From Cervus elaphus (lineage: Eukaryota > Chordata > Mammalia > Artiodactyla > Cervidae): DNA of 64,000 nt. Below the pieces are notes generated by a model. The model saw only the letters and a list, made by a program, of their open reading frames with translations, did not search any database and was not told the origin of the DNA. A program made the translations under genes and the position numbers. The stretch lies in contig NC_057828.1 in NCBI RefSeq assembly GCF_910594005.1, forward strand, positions 11,730,235 through 11,794,234, given 5' to 3'. This document shows positions 1-12,184 of this stretch, one piece after another (the first letter of the stretch is position 1; every line of letters begins with the position of its first letter).

Positions 1-719
1 TATCTTTCCTTTTCTCCTTTGCCTTTTACTTCTCTTCTTTTCTCAGCTATTTGTAAGGCCTCCTAAGGCAACCATTTTGCTTTTCCACATTTGTTCTTTT
101 TGGGAATGGTTTTGATCAACACCTCCTATAAAATGTTATGAACCTCTGTTCATAGTTGTTCAGACAGTCTACCTATCAAATCTAATCCCTTGAATCTATT
201 TGTCACTTCCACTGTATAATAAAAAGGTATTTGATATAGGTCATACCTGAATGGTCTAGTGGTTTCCCTACTTTTTTCAATTTAAGTGAATTTTTCAATA
301 AGGAGTTCATGATCTGAGCCACAGTCAGCTCCAGGTCTAATTGTTGCTGACTGTATAGAGCTTCTCCATTTTTGACTGCAAAGAATATAATCAATCTGAT
401 TTTGGTATTGGCCATCTGGTGATGTCTCTATGTAGAGTTGTCTCTTGTGTTGATGGAAGGTGGTGTTTTCTATGACCATTGTGTTTCCTTGGAAATATTT
501 TATTAGCCTTTGCCCTGCTACATTTTGTACTCCAAAACCAAATTTGCCTGTTACTCCAGGTATCTCCTACTTCCTACTTTTCCATTCCAGTCCCTTATGA
601 TGAAAAGGACATCTTTTCCTTAGTGTTAGTTCTAGAAGGTCTTAAACATCTTCACAGAACCTTTCAACCTCAGCTTTTTTGGCATTAGTGGTTGGGGCAT
701 GGGTTTGGATTACTGTGAG
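1..719 (-). mobile_element. BovB (RTE) LINE, endonuclease-region segment
   Basis: Antisense BovB sequence, matched by eye to the plus-strand copy at 63165-64000 and the minus-strand copy at 43079-43262. Minus-strand translation at 282-479 shows endonuclease-type motifs (QIDYILCSQ, then GADCGSDHELL). It runs off the left edge of the window. Frameshifts and stops show it is not coding. It is the sense part of the 5'-inverted insertion whose other half is at 720-2777. Confidence 0.9.
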
Positions 720-2777
720 ACTGATTGCCTTTGAGTGTTTGAGTGTCTCCTATGAAGGCATGGGACAGCTGTTGCCTGCTGCTGGGACCTTGACTCTGGC
801 TGCAGCAGACATTGGAGGATCAGCATTTGAGCCCCACCAAAGAGACATTCGGAAAGCTAAGATTATGGCATCCAGTCCCATCATTTCAGGGCAAATAGAT
901 GGTGAAACAGTGGAAACAGTGGCAGATTTTATTTTTGGGGACTCCAAAATCACTACAGATGGTGACTGCAGCCATGAAATTAAAACACGCTTACTCCTTG
1001 GGAGAAAAGTTATGACCAACCTAGATAGCATATTAAAAAGCAGAGACATTACTTTGCCAACAAAGGTCCATCTAGTCACGGCTATGGTTTCTCCAGTAGT
1101 CATGTTTGGATGCGAGAGTTGGACTATAAAGAAAGCTGAGCACTAAAGAACTGATGCTTTTGAACTGTGGTGTTGGAAAAGACTCTTGAGAGTCCCTTGG
1201 ACTGCAAGGAGATCCAATCAGTCCATCCTGAAGGAAATCAGTCCTGAATATTCATTGGAAGGGCTGATGTTGAAGCTGAAACTCCAATAATTTGGCCACC
1301 TGATGCTAAGAACTGGCTGATTTGAAAAGACCCTGATGCTGGGAAAGATTGAAGGCTGGAAGAGAAGGGGACAGTAGAGGATGAGATGGTTGGATGGCAT
1401 CACTGACTAAACGGACATGTGTTTGAATAAACTCCGGGAGTTGGTGCTAGACAGGGAGGCCTGGCATGCTGCAGTCCGTGGGTTGCAAAGAGTCACAAGA
1501 CTGAGCAATTGAACTGAACGGAACTGATAGAGACACTGAGCAGAGAACCGACAAACTGCAGAATAATTATACTAGAAGTTCTCTCATTGTTGCAAAAGTT
1601 CTAGGGCCCACACCAGATTTCCCAACCTGGGGATCTGACAAAGGGTCTGAGAACCCACGGAATTTGTCTTTGAAGGCCAGTGGGATTTGATTACAGAACT
1701 TTCACAGGACTAGGGAAGCAGACTCTTGGAGGCCACAAACAAAATCTTAGCACTAGGACACAGTAGATAGGAGCAGTGACCCCACAAGAGACTGAGTTGC
1801 ACTTGCCTGTGGTGTTGAGGAGTCTCCAACAGAGTCGAGGGGTTGACAGTGGCCTTCTGTAGGGTCAGGAGCACTGAATAAAACAGTCCTGGAATAAGTC
1901 CTTTGGAAGGAGGTCCCCTTTACCTCTGCTATAGTTTGACCTCAGGCCAGACTAAAGGGAGAGAACACAGCCCCACCCATCAACAGAAAATTGGATTAAA
2001 GATTTACTGAGCATGGCCCCACCAATCAGAGCAAGACCCAGATTCCCGCCAGCCAGTCCCTCCCATCAGGAAGCTTCCACAAGTCTCTTATCCTTATCCA
2101 TCAGAGGACAGACAGAATGCAAAGCACAATTACAGAAAACTAAGCAAACTAATAACTTGGATCACAGCCTTGTTTAACTCAGTGAAACTATGAGTCATGC
2201 CATGTAGGGCCACCCAAGACGGAAAGATCATGGTGGAGAGTTCTGATGAAATGTGGTCCACTGGAGAAGGGAATGGCAAACCACTTCTTGCCTTGAGAGC
2301 CCCATGAACACTATGAAAAGACAAAAAGATTTGACAATGAAAGATGAATTCCCCAGATCAGTAGGTGTCTAATATGCTACTGGAGAAGAGTGAAGAAATA
2401 ACTCCAGAAAGAATGAAGAGATGGAGCCAAAGTGAAAACAACATCCAGTTATGGATGTGACTGGTGATGGAAGTAAAGTCTGATGCTGTAAAGAACAATA
2501 TTTCACAGGAACCTGGAATGTTAGGTCCATGAATCAAGGTAAATTTAGCAGATGTCAAATAGATGGAAACAGTGAGCATTGACATTTTAGGAATCAGTGA
2601 ACGAAAATGAACCAGAATGGGCAAATTTAATTTGGATGACCATTATATCTACTACTGTGGGCAACAACCCTTTAGAAGAAATGGAGTAGCCCTCATCATC
2701 AACAAGAGTCTGAAATGCAGTATTTGGGTGCAATCTCAAAAACAACAGAATGATCTCTGTTCATTTCCAAGTTTCCA
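720..2777 (+). mobile_element. BovB 5' region (inverted half of the same insertion), interrupted at 848-1528
   Basis: Matches the BovB 5' region at 61793-63147 in the same order: a start around 'gagtgtctcct', then the leader, then the beginning of the endonuclease frame (NLDDHYIYYCGQQ at about 2629). It stops at about 2777, at the BovB position equivalent to 63147. The minus-strand segment to its left begins at the equivalent of about 63165, so the two halves are nearly complementary parts of one element in opposite orientation. Confidence 0.85.
848..1528 (+). mobile_element. BovB 3' fragment inserted into BovB 5' region
   Basis: BovB 3' end, shared with 17580-18985 and 14645-14945; its translation includes GCESWTIKKAE near 1109-1141. 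It ends in the short 'aactga'-type repeats usual for BovB 3' ends. The surrounding BovB 5' sequence resumes immediately after it, and 'agagaca' occurs on both sides (841-847 and 1529-1535), consistent with a target-site duplication. Confidence 0.8.
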
Positions 2778-2819
2778 TATATGGTACTGCAGATTCTGGT
2801 ACTAGGCTTATGTCTGTTC

Positions 2820-3330
2820 TCAGAGACACCCAGCCTGGCACCCTGCCCTGATGATGCTTGGATACCCTCAAAGCAAGGCAGACACTAGTCCCTCATTAGC
2901 CCCCATAAAGTAAGTCTGATGGATGTGTTACTCCTCTCCCTTCCCATGGAGAAGATGGGAGCTGGAGATCTCATCCTTTTTGAGATAATAGAAGAATATG
3001 TGTTGGTCTCTTCCCAGTTCCTGACACAGGGCTTCTAATAACCTTGTAATTTCCTGGGTGATAAGAGTGTGTTTTGTTCTAGGGGGTTCCCAGGGCTTCT
3101 AGGTTGGGAATCACATACACACTGGAAGGTGACACTCCCCAACTTCATGGGGACAGAAGTGACTGCACTTAGGACCCTCTCAGACCTCGCCCTACGTAAC
3201 TCTTCATCTGGTTTTTCATCAGTATCCTTCTCATACCCTTTAGTAAACCGGTTAAAGTATTTCCCTGAGTTCTGAGAGCTACTCGAGCAGATTAACTGAA
3301 CCTCAGAAGTTCATGGTGAGGTAGAAGTTG
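2820..3330 (+). repeat. Old interspersed repeat, family not identified
   Basis: The segment from 'catggggacagaagtgac' (about 3147) to 'ccctgagttctgagagct' (about 3262) looks like a diverged mammalian interspersed repeat. Sequence near 3965-4035 ('tatctccaggtagatgg') may be another part of the same element. I cannot name the family. There is no supported coding content. Confidence 0.35.
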
Positions 3331-3414
3331 TTAGGCAGCCAGTGTAGGGTCAGAGCCTTGGTTCTTCTTCTAATTTCAATTTTAATTCTCTCACATAAAT
3401 GTTTTGCTCCACTA

Positions 3415-3895
3415 GTCTAATGCTGCATTTGTTCCAGTTTCCAGGAATTCAGAGGAACACCTCCCTGGTCTGGAGGATCATAAAACATTCAGACCCAGGA
3501 CAAGACAATCATTAACTGCTGTCCAGTTTATCAAGGAGAACTCCAGGTGGATCATTAGCTCCTAAACATACATTTGGTCCCTAAATAATGGTTTGGGATC
3601 TTGAGAAAACATCAAGGGATGACACTGCTGTATCTGGAGAAAATAAGAAACAAACAAAAAAAAAGCCATAAAAATGAGAAACTGAACATTGCAACATTTA
3701 AACTGATTGGTCAGAAATTACATGCATGTGGTCCTCAGACAAACAAAAATAAACAGATCAATTCTAATAAAGATATAAACTGCTATTATTTGTGCCTTTT
3801 GGGGGCTCTTCACCCCTTTTCAGTGCCTATGCTGAGAGCTTTGTAACTCTATCCTTTAAAATAAACTTTGCCTATATGAGTGTCTGTGAGTTTGC
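3415..3895 (+). repeat. Possible solo LTR, boundaries unknown
   Basis: Retroviral-LTR-like arrangement: TATAAA at 3774-3779, a C/T-rich stretch, then AATAAA at 3860-3865 about 80 bases downstream, followed by 'gtctgtgagttt'. No target-site duplication or clear TG/CA ends were found. It could instead be chance motif spacing in AT-rich DNA. Confidence 0.3.
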
Positions 3896-4639
3896 AAAGT
3901 TCAATTTTCAGCTCTGCGAACAAGAAATCGGTTTACCATTTCAATGGGAGCTTCCAATTTCATCTGATGCTGTATCTCCAGGTAGATGGAGTCAGAATTG
4001 AGTTGAATTGTAAGACACCCAGTTGGTTCCTAGAGACCTGCTTGATGCGGGCGGCAGGGCGGTGGTCCACATGCTGCGTGGTGACCACACAAGCGCAGAA
4101 GTGAAGTCTTCTGTGTGAGGAGTAGACAGACTCATAGGGAAGAAGGAATTACAAGGGAAGAGCTGGGATGGTTTTCATTTTACTCCCAAGCACTTGGGGC
4201 AGCACAGGGAGAGGGCACAGGGGAAATCTGCTGAGAGAGGGGAAAGTGTCGCAATTCCGTAACCAGCATCAGTGCGGTCGGCTTTGTCCTCACCGGGGAT
4301 GCAGGTTTCTGAAGTCTTCTGTCAAGTCTGTTGTTAAATCTGTGTCTCTTTGTGGGGAAGGAGGATCTGCCCTTTCCTGTTCTGTCATCTTCCTGACATC
4401 ACTCTGCTCCACGTTTTAAATTTGATGTTTTTAAAGCTACTTCACAGAGTTGTGAGGATTACGTGAGAAAAGGTCTGTGGGTCCTGAGCAAGGCTGCAGC
4501 GGGCCGGGCAATGGTTGCAGAAACCTTGGGCGCTGGCCAGTGAGTTTTTGCTCCCTCTGTGCTCTTATATCAGCTTTATCCTGTGTAGTCTCACCTGCTT
4601 TATTCTTTTTTTAAAAAATTGTTTTAGACTGAGGTATTT

Positions 4640-4822
4640 ATTTGGCCACTTGGCGTCATGGATGCCGTGTGTGGGTTCCAGAGTACATGGGCCTCAAAAG
4701 TTGCATCACTCAGCCTTAGTTTCCCCTTAGCATGTGGAATCTTATTTCCTGGACAGGGACTGAACCCACATCCCCTGTGTTGCAAGCAGACACTTAACCA
4801 CTGGACGACTAGGGAAGTCCTG
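4640..4822 (-). mobile_element. CHR-2-type tRNA-derived SINE
   Basis: Antisense artiodactyl CHR-2 SINE. The right end reads 'ccactggacgactagggaagtcc', the complement of the usual 'ggacttccctggtggtccagtgg' head. The middle 'acagggactgaacccaca' corresponds to the tRNA-like B-box region. Diverged, with an A/T-rich tail on the left. Confidence 0.8.
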
Positions 4823-5797
4823 TCCCCTGCTTTATTTTTGTAGCTGCATTTTAGCTTTCTCAATATAGAACAAAAATTGTTTCTGATAATCCCCCAGTAA
4901 AATTTTATAGCACATCCAACATTGAAGAGAAAATGGTTTCCTTCCCTAATGTGCTGAGCTTAATTTCTCAGCAAAAAAACTTACTAGTATAACTTAGGTC
5001 CATGTCTACCCCTGGAAAAATCAACTGTGGCCACATGGCAGGTCCCATGCAATGATACAGAGAGAAAAGTAACGACAGTATGATTATAGGAATCTGATGC
5101 CTGTCAATTCATTAGGAGTCTATTTTTCACTCTCCAAAGTTATGGTTTTTTTACTTGTTATTTTAATTGAAAACTTTCCACACATAAGAATGCAATCAAT
5201 TTCATTACACATGAGCAACAAAGGATTATATCTATATAGTATAAAATAATGATATTTAGACATTATTGCCTTCAAAAATAAATATTTCAATATATATTAA
5301 GCATAAAGTACATGTGTGTAATACCTGGGCATTTGTTGCAAAATAAATTATCTTTCTAGATAATGAAAATCAGAACTAGCATTTTCAGCTGTTGTCCACT
5401 TTCTCACATCTTTCCATTTTACAGGGGACTTCTAAAATTCTTTGTTTAAAATATGCCATTTTGTATGACAGTATTAACTATAAGGAAATGATGGTAAATG
5501 GAAGCCAGATGTGAATGATTAAAATATACCTTAACTTCCATATAAAGCAGTCCATAAAATGGATAAAATATTCGATTTCTCTTTTAAAAATAAATTCAAT
5601 AAATTATTTGAACATTCAGAGATTATGAACCAATTATAATTTTGCCCATCAGCCATTAGCCATAGGTAGTAAAAGCAGTCAACGTGTGTTTCACTAGTAC
5701 TCTTTACTGTGAACCTGACTCAAATAAAATTGCCTGGATTTATGGGAAAATGAAACAGAACATTTGTTTCCTTTAATGTATATGCATGTAGGCTAAT
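4823..5797. other. AT-rich stretch, nothing recognised
   Basis: No reading frame over about 60 codons, no RNA gene and no repeat that I can name. Strongly AT-rich throughout. Confidence 0.6.
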
Positions 5798-6362
5798 TTC
5801 AAATCCTAAAAGATGATGCTGTTAAAATACTGCACTCAATATACCGGCAAATTTGGAAAACTCAGCAGTGGCCACACAACTGGAAAAGGTCAGTTTTTGT
5901 TCTAATCCCAAAGAAAGACAATGCCAAAGAATGCTCAAACATCTGCACAATTGCACTCATCTCACACACTAGCCAAGTAGTGCTCAAAATTCTCCAAGCC
6001 AGGCTTCAACAGTACATGAACCATGAACTTCCAGATGTTCAAACTGGATTTAGAAAAGGCAGAGGAACTGGAGATCAAATGGCCAAAATCTGTTGGATCA
6101 TCAAAAATGTAAGAGAGTTCCAGAAAAACATCTACTTCTGCTTTATTGACTACACCAAAGCCTTTGATTGTGGATTACAACAAACTGTGGAAAATTCTAC
6201 AAGAGATGGGAATACCAGACCACCTTACCTGCCTCCTGAGAAATCTGTATGCAGGTAAAGAACAACAGTTGGAACTGACATGAAACAACAGAGTGGTTCC
6301 AAATTGGGAAAGGAGTATGTCAAGGCTGTATATTGTCACCTTGCTTATTTAACTTATAGGCA
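5798..6362 (+). mobile_element. BovB reverse-transcriptase fragment (left part)
   Basis: Sense BovB. Frame 5980-6258 gives RTE reverse-transcriptase motifs FRKGRGTGDQMA and FCFIDYTKAFD. The coding frame is broken by frameshifts. The element continues at 7463-7682 after an antisense BovB insertion. Confidence 0.9.
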
Positions 6363-6365
6363 GAG

Positions 6366-7450
6366 TGAGTCAATTCAGTTGTTCAGTCATGTCTGACTCT
6401 GCAACCCAATCGACTGCAGCATGCCAGGCCTCCCTGTCCATCACCTATTCACAGAGCTTGCCCAAACTCATGTCCATCAAATCATGTGTTATTGATGGCA
6501 GTTGATGCCATCCAACCATCTCATACTCTGTCATCCTCTTCTCCTCCTACCTTCAATCTTTTTCAGAATTAGGGTCTTAACTAATGAATCACTTCTTCCC
6601 ATCAGGTGGCCAAATTATTGGAGATTCAGTTTTAGGATCAGTCCTCCCAATGACTATTCAGGACTAATTTCCTTTAAGATTGACTGGTTTGAGCTCCTTC
6701 CTGCCCAAGGGACTCTTTAGAGTCTTCTCCAACACCACAAAAGCATCACTTCTTCAGCACTCAGCTCTCTTTATGGTCCAACTCTCACATCTATACATGA
6801 CTACTGAAAACACCATACCTCTGACCTTTCTTGGACCTTTTATATGGACCTTTAATGGCAAATGGCAATGGACCTTTCTTGGCAAAGCCATGTTTCTGCT
6901 TTTTGATAATGTGTCTAGGTTTGTCACAACTTTGTTCTTCCCAGGAGCAAGCATCTTTTAATTTCATGGCTGCAGTCACTATCTGCAGTGATTTTGGAGC
7001 AGAAGAAAATAAAATCTGTCACTGTTTCCATTGTTTCCCCCATTTATTTGCCATGAACTGATGGGACCAGATGTCATGATCTTTGTTTTTTGAACGTTGT
7101 GTTTTAAGCCAGGTTTTTCACTCTCTTTCACCTTCATCAAGAGGCCCTTTAGAGCCTCTTCACTTTCTGCCATGAGGGTGGTGTTATCTGCATACCTGAG
7201 GTTATTGATATCTCTCCTGGCAATCTTGATTCCAGCCCGTACTTCATCCAGCCCTGCATTTTGCATGATGTACTCTGCATATAAGTTAAATAAACCAGGT
7301 GACAATATACAGCCTTAATGTACCCCTTTCTCAATTTTGAACCAGTTTGTTGTTCCACGTCCAGTTCTAACTGTTACTTCTTGACCTGCATACAGATTGC
7401 TCAGGAGGCAGGTAAGGTGGTCTGGCATTCCCATATCTTTAAGCATTTAA
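6366..7450 (-). mobile_element. Antisense BovB 3' fragment nested in another BovB
   Basis: Minus-strand BovB covering the end of the RT domain through the 3' end. Minus frame 6979-7305 reads MSPGLFNLYAEYIMQNAGLDE, and the frame at 6754-6954 covers the C-terminal portion. Its 3' end is on the left and its truncated 5' end on the right. Similar sequence on both sides ('atttaactta' near 6350, 'atttaagaatta' near 7457, each followed by a 'gcagag' motif) suggests an imperfect target duplication of about 17-19 bases. Confidence 0.85.
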
Positions 7451-7462
7451 AGAATTTAAGAA

Positions 7463-7682
7463 TTATATGCAGAGTACATCATGTGAAATGCCAGCCTGGA
7501 TGAAACACTGGCTGTGGAATCAATTTCCCAGGAAAAAAATGTCAATAACATCAGCTATCCAGATGACACCACCTTTATGGCAGAAAGTGAAGAGTAACTG
7601 AAGAGCCTCTTAATGAAGGTGAAAGAGTGAAAAAGCTGACTCAAAACTCGAAAAACTAAGATCATGGCATCAGTCCCATTTC
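7463..7682 (+). mobile_element. BovB reverse-transcriptase fragment (right part)
   Basis: Resumes the sense BovB left at about 6362 with 'atatgcagagtacatcatg' and runs through the region that in intact copies follows the RT domain. Stops and deletions make it non-coding. Confidence 0.8.
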
Positions 7683-7894
7683 AGTGTAGTCACTTAGCAT
7701 TTAAAAGTACAGATTATTCATGGAAAGTGAGGTTAGGCTCATATTTCTTTACTGTACTTTTCTATTTTATATACTCTATTAACTTTTTAAGATTCATTGA
7801 ATTCAGTTTTATTTTTAAGATTTTTTTAAACATTCATTGCACGTTGAGAATAGGCTAATCTTTCAAGATATTAGCTGACTTTAGCTTTAATATT

Positions 7895-8110
7895 GCTCTG
7901 AGAGACAAAATTATTCTTCTCATACTTGACATATGAGGAAAGGAATCTCAAAAGAGGTTAAGTAATTTACTGAAGTTCATGGAGGCGTGCCTGCCACCCA
8001 AGTCCCGTTGTTTTCCAGCAGCCCAGCTTCACTAATGAGTGTCTGCTATGTGACAAGCATGGGCTAACTGCTGAATTCAAAGAAAAGTATGAACTAGTAC
8101 CTGTCTTTTA
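7895..8110. repeat. MIR/L2-type ancient repeat
   Basis: 'gacatatgaggaaaggaatc' followed by 'gaggttaagtaatttact' and a later 'ctatgtgacaagcatgggct' are diverged forms of the MIR core and an L2-like end. Confidence 0.5.
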
Positions 8111-8334
8111 AGACATTACAATCCAGAAAAAAAAAAAAAAAGACTTGTTATTTATACTGAGATATGATATTCTCTACAAGAAGTGTGAACAGCTATGGTG
8201 TATTTAAATAGGGAAAATTCAGAAATGAAGTTGAGGGGGGAAAATTATTCTAGAGACAAGAAGACAAAGAGATTTCAGGAAGCAAAGTGGTTCTGGGGCA
8301 GAACCCACTGTAGTATTATATCCAGCAGTCGCCA

Positions 8335-8540
8335 GCATTTTTGGCACCAGGGCCAGGTTTCATGGAAGACAATTTCTCCATGGACTGGGGAGGGGGCAGG
8401 GAGGATGGTTTTTGGATGATTTAAGTGCACTACATGTACTGTGCACTTTATTTCTATTACTATTACATCAACTCTACCTCAGATCATCAAGCATTAGATC
8501 CCAGAGCCTGGGGTCCCCTGATGCATACTACTCACATGAA
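8335..8540. repeat. hAT-type DNA transposon remnant
   Basis: 'ttttggcaccagggccaggt' followed by 'atggaagacaatttctccat' and, further on, 'agatcatcaagcattagatc' resemble a common mammalian non-autonomous DNA element. An internal deletion is likely. The family name is uncertain. Confidence 0.5.
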
Positions 8541-9455
8541 TAGTATTCATTTATGAATCTTTTTTTGAATAAGAAGTTCAATAAAGAAATTATGCATTCC
8601 CATCTATGAAAAAAATCAACAAAATGTTCCTAAATATTGCAATATGGCTTTGTCCCTGAAGGGCCAAGAAACAGGATTCAACAAAATTTTATAGTGGTAG
8701 CAGGTGCATGGCACTTGGAGTTTATCTAACTTGCAATCATCAGGTTGCAACTTAACATCCATTCACTAACATTGACATTTTATATTAATGTTTTTATTCA
8801 TTAACCAAATGTTCATTAACCTTTATTCATTAACATTAACAAAAATCTCAAAGTGATAATTAGAAAGTAAATGCAAACCACTCAGTGTTTAGGTTTTTGG
8901 AGAATAATTTTATAAGTTGTCATCTTACATAGCAATTGCTCTTTTCTTATTTGTTTGGCATAGTTCTCTCTTCTTAAAATGTGTGTCATTTAACTTGGCT
9001 TCAGAAAATTCAAATGAGCAAAATAAGAGTGAAAGAGAACACATAATCTTTCATAACATTTTAGTTTGAAAACTCTTACTCTAAAAACTTGCAAAAATAA
9101 TGCAAAGAATTCCCATATAGTTTCTGAGATTACAAAGTTAAGCTATCATCTAATTTGCTATATGTCTTTGTTTCTCTCTTCTCCATGTGTATTCATGTAT
9201 ATGTGCTTTTCTCTATAATATTTGACACAGGGGAAAACCTGATGCCTTATCTCTAAGTAATTTAATGTGCATTTCCTAAAAGCAAGGAATTCTCTTATAT
9301 GACTTCAGTTCAATTTTCAAAATCAGAAAAGTCTGTTCCTGTTTTGTACCTTTACAGTAGAGACTGGCACAATATTGTAAGTTTACTCTACTACAATTAA
9401 AACATAAAATTAAAAAATCAGAGAAGTAATACTGATACAATATTTTTATCTAGTC
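8541..9455. other. AT-rich stretch, nothing recognised
   Basis: No convincing ORF, RNA gene or nameable repeat. A short local redundancy around 'cattaac/cattcattaac' at 8760-8845 is the only internal structure noticed. Confidence 0.6.
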
Positions 9456-9668
9456 TGTTGTTGTTGTTTAGTCACTAAGTCATGCCTGAAACCTTTGTGA
9501 CCCCATGGACTGTAGCCCACCAGGCCCCTGTGTCTGTGGGATTCCACAGGCAAGAATACTGGAGTGGGTTGCCATTTGCTTCTGCAAGGGATCTTCCTGA
9601 CCTAGGTATCAAAACCAAATCTACTGCATTGCAAGCAGTTCTTTACCACTGAGCTACCAGGGCAGCCC
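9456..9668 (-). mobile_element. Bov-tA SINE
   Basis: Full-length antisense Bov-tA: 'gttgtttagtcactaagtc' at the left, 'caagaatactggagtgggtt' in the middle, and 'ccactgagctaccagggcag' (complement of the tRNA-like head) at the right. Confidence 0.9.
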
Positions 9669-9720
9669 GATTATCTAGCCTATAGACATTCAAATGTTGA
9701 AGTTGTGTGATTAATATCTT

Positions 9721-10485
9721 TCAATTCAGTTCAGTCCTATCTGACTCTTTGCGACCCCATGGACTGCAGCACGCCAGTCTTTCCTGTCCGTCACCAACTC
9801 CCGGAGCCTACTCAAACTCGTCCATCACGTCAGTGATGCCATCAAAACACCTCATCCTCTGTCATCCCCTTCTCTTCCCACTTTCAATCTTTCCCAGCAT
9901 CGGAATCTTTTCAAATAAGTCAGTTCTTCACATCAGGTGGCCAAAGTGCTGGAGTTTCAGCTTCAGCATCAGTCTTTCCAATGAATATTCCGGACTGATT
10001 TCCTTTAGGATTGACTGGTTGGATCTCTTTGCAGTCCAAGGGACTCTCAAGAGTCTTCTCCAACAACACAGTTCAAAAGCATCAATTCTTCAGCGCTCAG
10101 CTTTCTTTATAGTCCACAGCCATACATGACTACTGGAAAAACCACAGCTTTGACTAGATGGACCTTACTTGGTAAAGTAATATCTCTACTTTTTAATATG
10201 CTGTCTAAGTTGGTCATAGCTTTTCTTCCAAGGAGCAAGCATCTTTTAATTTTATGGCTGCATCATGATCTGCAGTAATTTTGGAGCCCAAATAAACAGT
10301 CTGTCACTGTTTCCATTGTTTCCCCTTCTTTTTGCTATGAAGTGATGGGACCAGATGCCATGATCTTAGTTTTCTGAATGTTGAGTTTTAAGTCAACTTT
10401 TTCACTCTCCTCTTTCACTTTCATCAAGAGGCTTTTTAGTTCTTCACTTTCTGCCATAAAGGTAGTGTCATCTGAGTATCTTTAG
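9721..10485 (-). mobile_element. BovB 3' fragment
   Basis: Antisense, 5'-truncated BovB with its 3' end on the left ('ttcaattcagttcagtc') and the post-RT region on the right, next to an A-rich tract at 10488-10510. Plus-strand ORFs here are shadows of this element. Confidence 0.9.
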
Positions 10486-12184
10486 AAACAAAAAAAAGAA
10501 AAAAAAAATCCCTGAATCAGGATCCAACACATTTAATTAGGATTCTCTAAACCCCTTACTCCAGACCAGGTCCTTAGGGTTTCCTGGGCTTTAAGATTTG
10601 ACTTTTTAGAAGTACTGAAGCCATTTAAAAAAAAAAAAAAACTCTTTATTTGAACTTGTGTGGTGTTTCCTCCAGATTTGCAACTTGAGTGGACCACCAC
10701 AGATGTGATATGTGTCTGTCTTCATGTCAGTGAATCATATCAGGAAGTGCAGGATGTCTGTCAGGACTCAGTCTCTTCCTGGTGTTCAGGGTGGATCAAC
10801 ATGCCCCCTTCCCACAAAAAGTGGACAATAAGTACAACAAGAGTGCTATGAATCAGAAAGTCCAACATTGGCATACTTTTCATTTTGAGTTGATACTGGA
10901 TTTCTAACTTTCATTTTCTTTCCTAAAGATCATATTTGGAAATAATCAGTATATTTTGTATATCTACACAATTTCATTTCATTGTATATGAATAATACAT
11001 ATAATACTGTATATGCAGCATATAAACATAACTATGGTTAATATCAGTATATTAATAAGTACACATGGTGTATACACATATGTGAATATATACACAGATA
11101 CATATTTTCAAAATATTTTGTATTTCATGGGGTAAAGAATTTTAAGATCTGTAAATATTAATACACTAGGTATAGGCATGAATGGAATATTATTTAGGTA
11201 AATGTGATCTTGACTTTTTTTTTCTTCCTATGAACAAAAAGGTATTCCAATTTAGAAGAAATATTATCAACTACGGGTGTCGGCAGCCTTAGGTTCTATT
11301 ATCTGTACTGAGTTTATGATGACTCTAAGACTTTGGGTAAGTTAATGAATTCTTCTAGGTAACACTTTCCACCATTATTTAATAGAGATCAGAGAAAAAA
11401 AATATCATAACCTCCCTCCCCAAGGAGCTGTATGGATAAAATTAAGCTAATATATGACATTAACTTTAATTAAAATTGCTATAGAAATACAGTATTACTT
11501 TATGAATCAATAGTTCACAAGAGAAGAGACTGGGCTGATAAATCAGGGCGAAATCTGATCCCCATTTATTTTGTTTCTCACCAAGTGGAGCTGGAAGCTT
11601 CACTGAAAAATGACCATCTGCCTACCATAAAAATACTGGATCATTCTTTGAGAGAAATGCACAGGCACAACTGCAGGACTGTGACACGGGCTCACTTTTT
11701 AATATTTCAGTTATGAAGGGCCTCTGCCTGGATGAGAAACAGTATGATATTACTGTAGGTTTTATAGCTGGCTCAATTCTAAATACTCAAAACTCCTTGC
11801 AGGTAATAAAACTGCATGCCAGGTTAGTCCTAAACTCTACCTGCCTCTCACATATTTTTGGTAGCTAAGATCATCGAGCTGTCAGATAATTTTTATCCTT
11901 TCCTCAATATTCAAGACCATTGCTAATGCCTTTTCTGCAGTGCTGTCGTATCTCAATTTTTATAATGTTGGTTGCTATTTTTACAGATCCTCTTTTTTAA
12001 AAAAAAGCATCAGTATCTCAAAGACCAACTATATGATCAAGTGTCTTCTCTAAATCTGTACCCATCAATCTCTTCCTTTGGTTTAACTATGGACTCACCT
12101 GCTATATGAATGCCTCAGATGTACACATACTATTTGTGGTCAGGTCCTAGGCTAAGTCTGCAAGTCTCTTTAAATCCAGTCTCC
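10486..12184. other. AT-rich stretch with possible MIR remnant
   Basis: Low-complexity TA-rich DNA around 10960-11110, and a possible MIR core near 11255-11420 ('actttgggtaagttaatgaa'). No gene supported; the ORF at 10660-10851 has no recognised similarity. Confidence 0.5.

Noticed and set aside
750..1146. ORFs on both strands as a gene
   Set aside because: They lie in BovB; the same frames recur at 17717-18038.
9456..9668. Bov-tA heads as functional tRNA genes
   Set aside because: They are SINE heads with diverged arms and SINE bodies attached; no complete cloverleaf with an intact acceptor stem was seen in the window.
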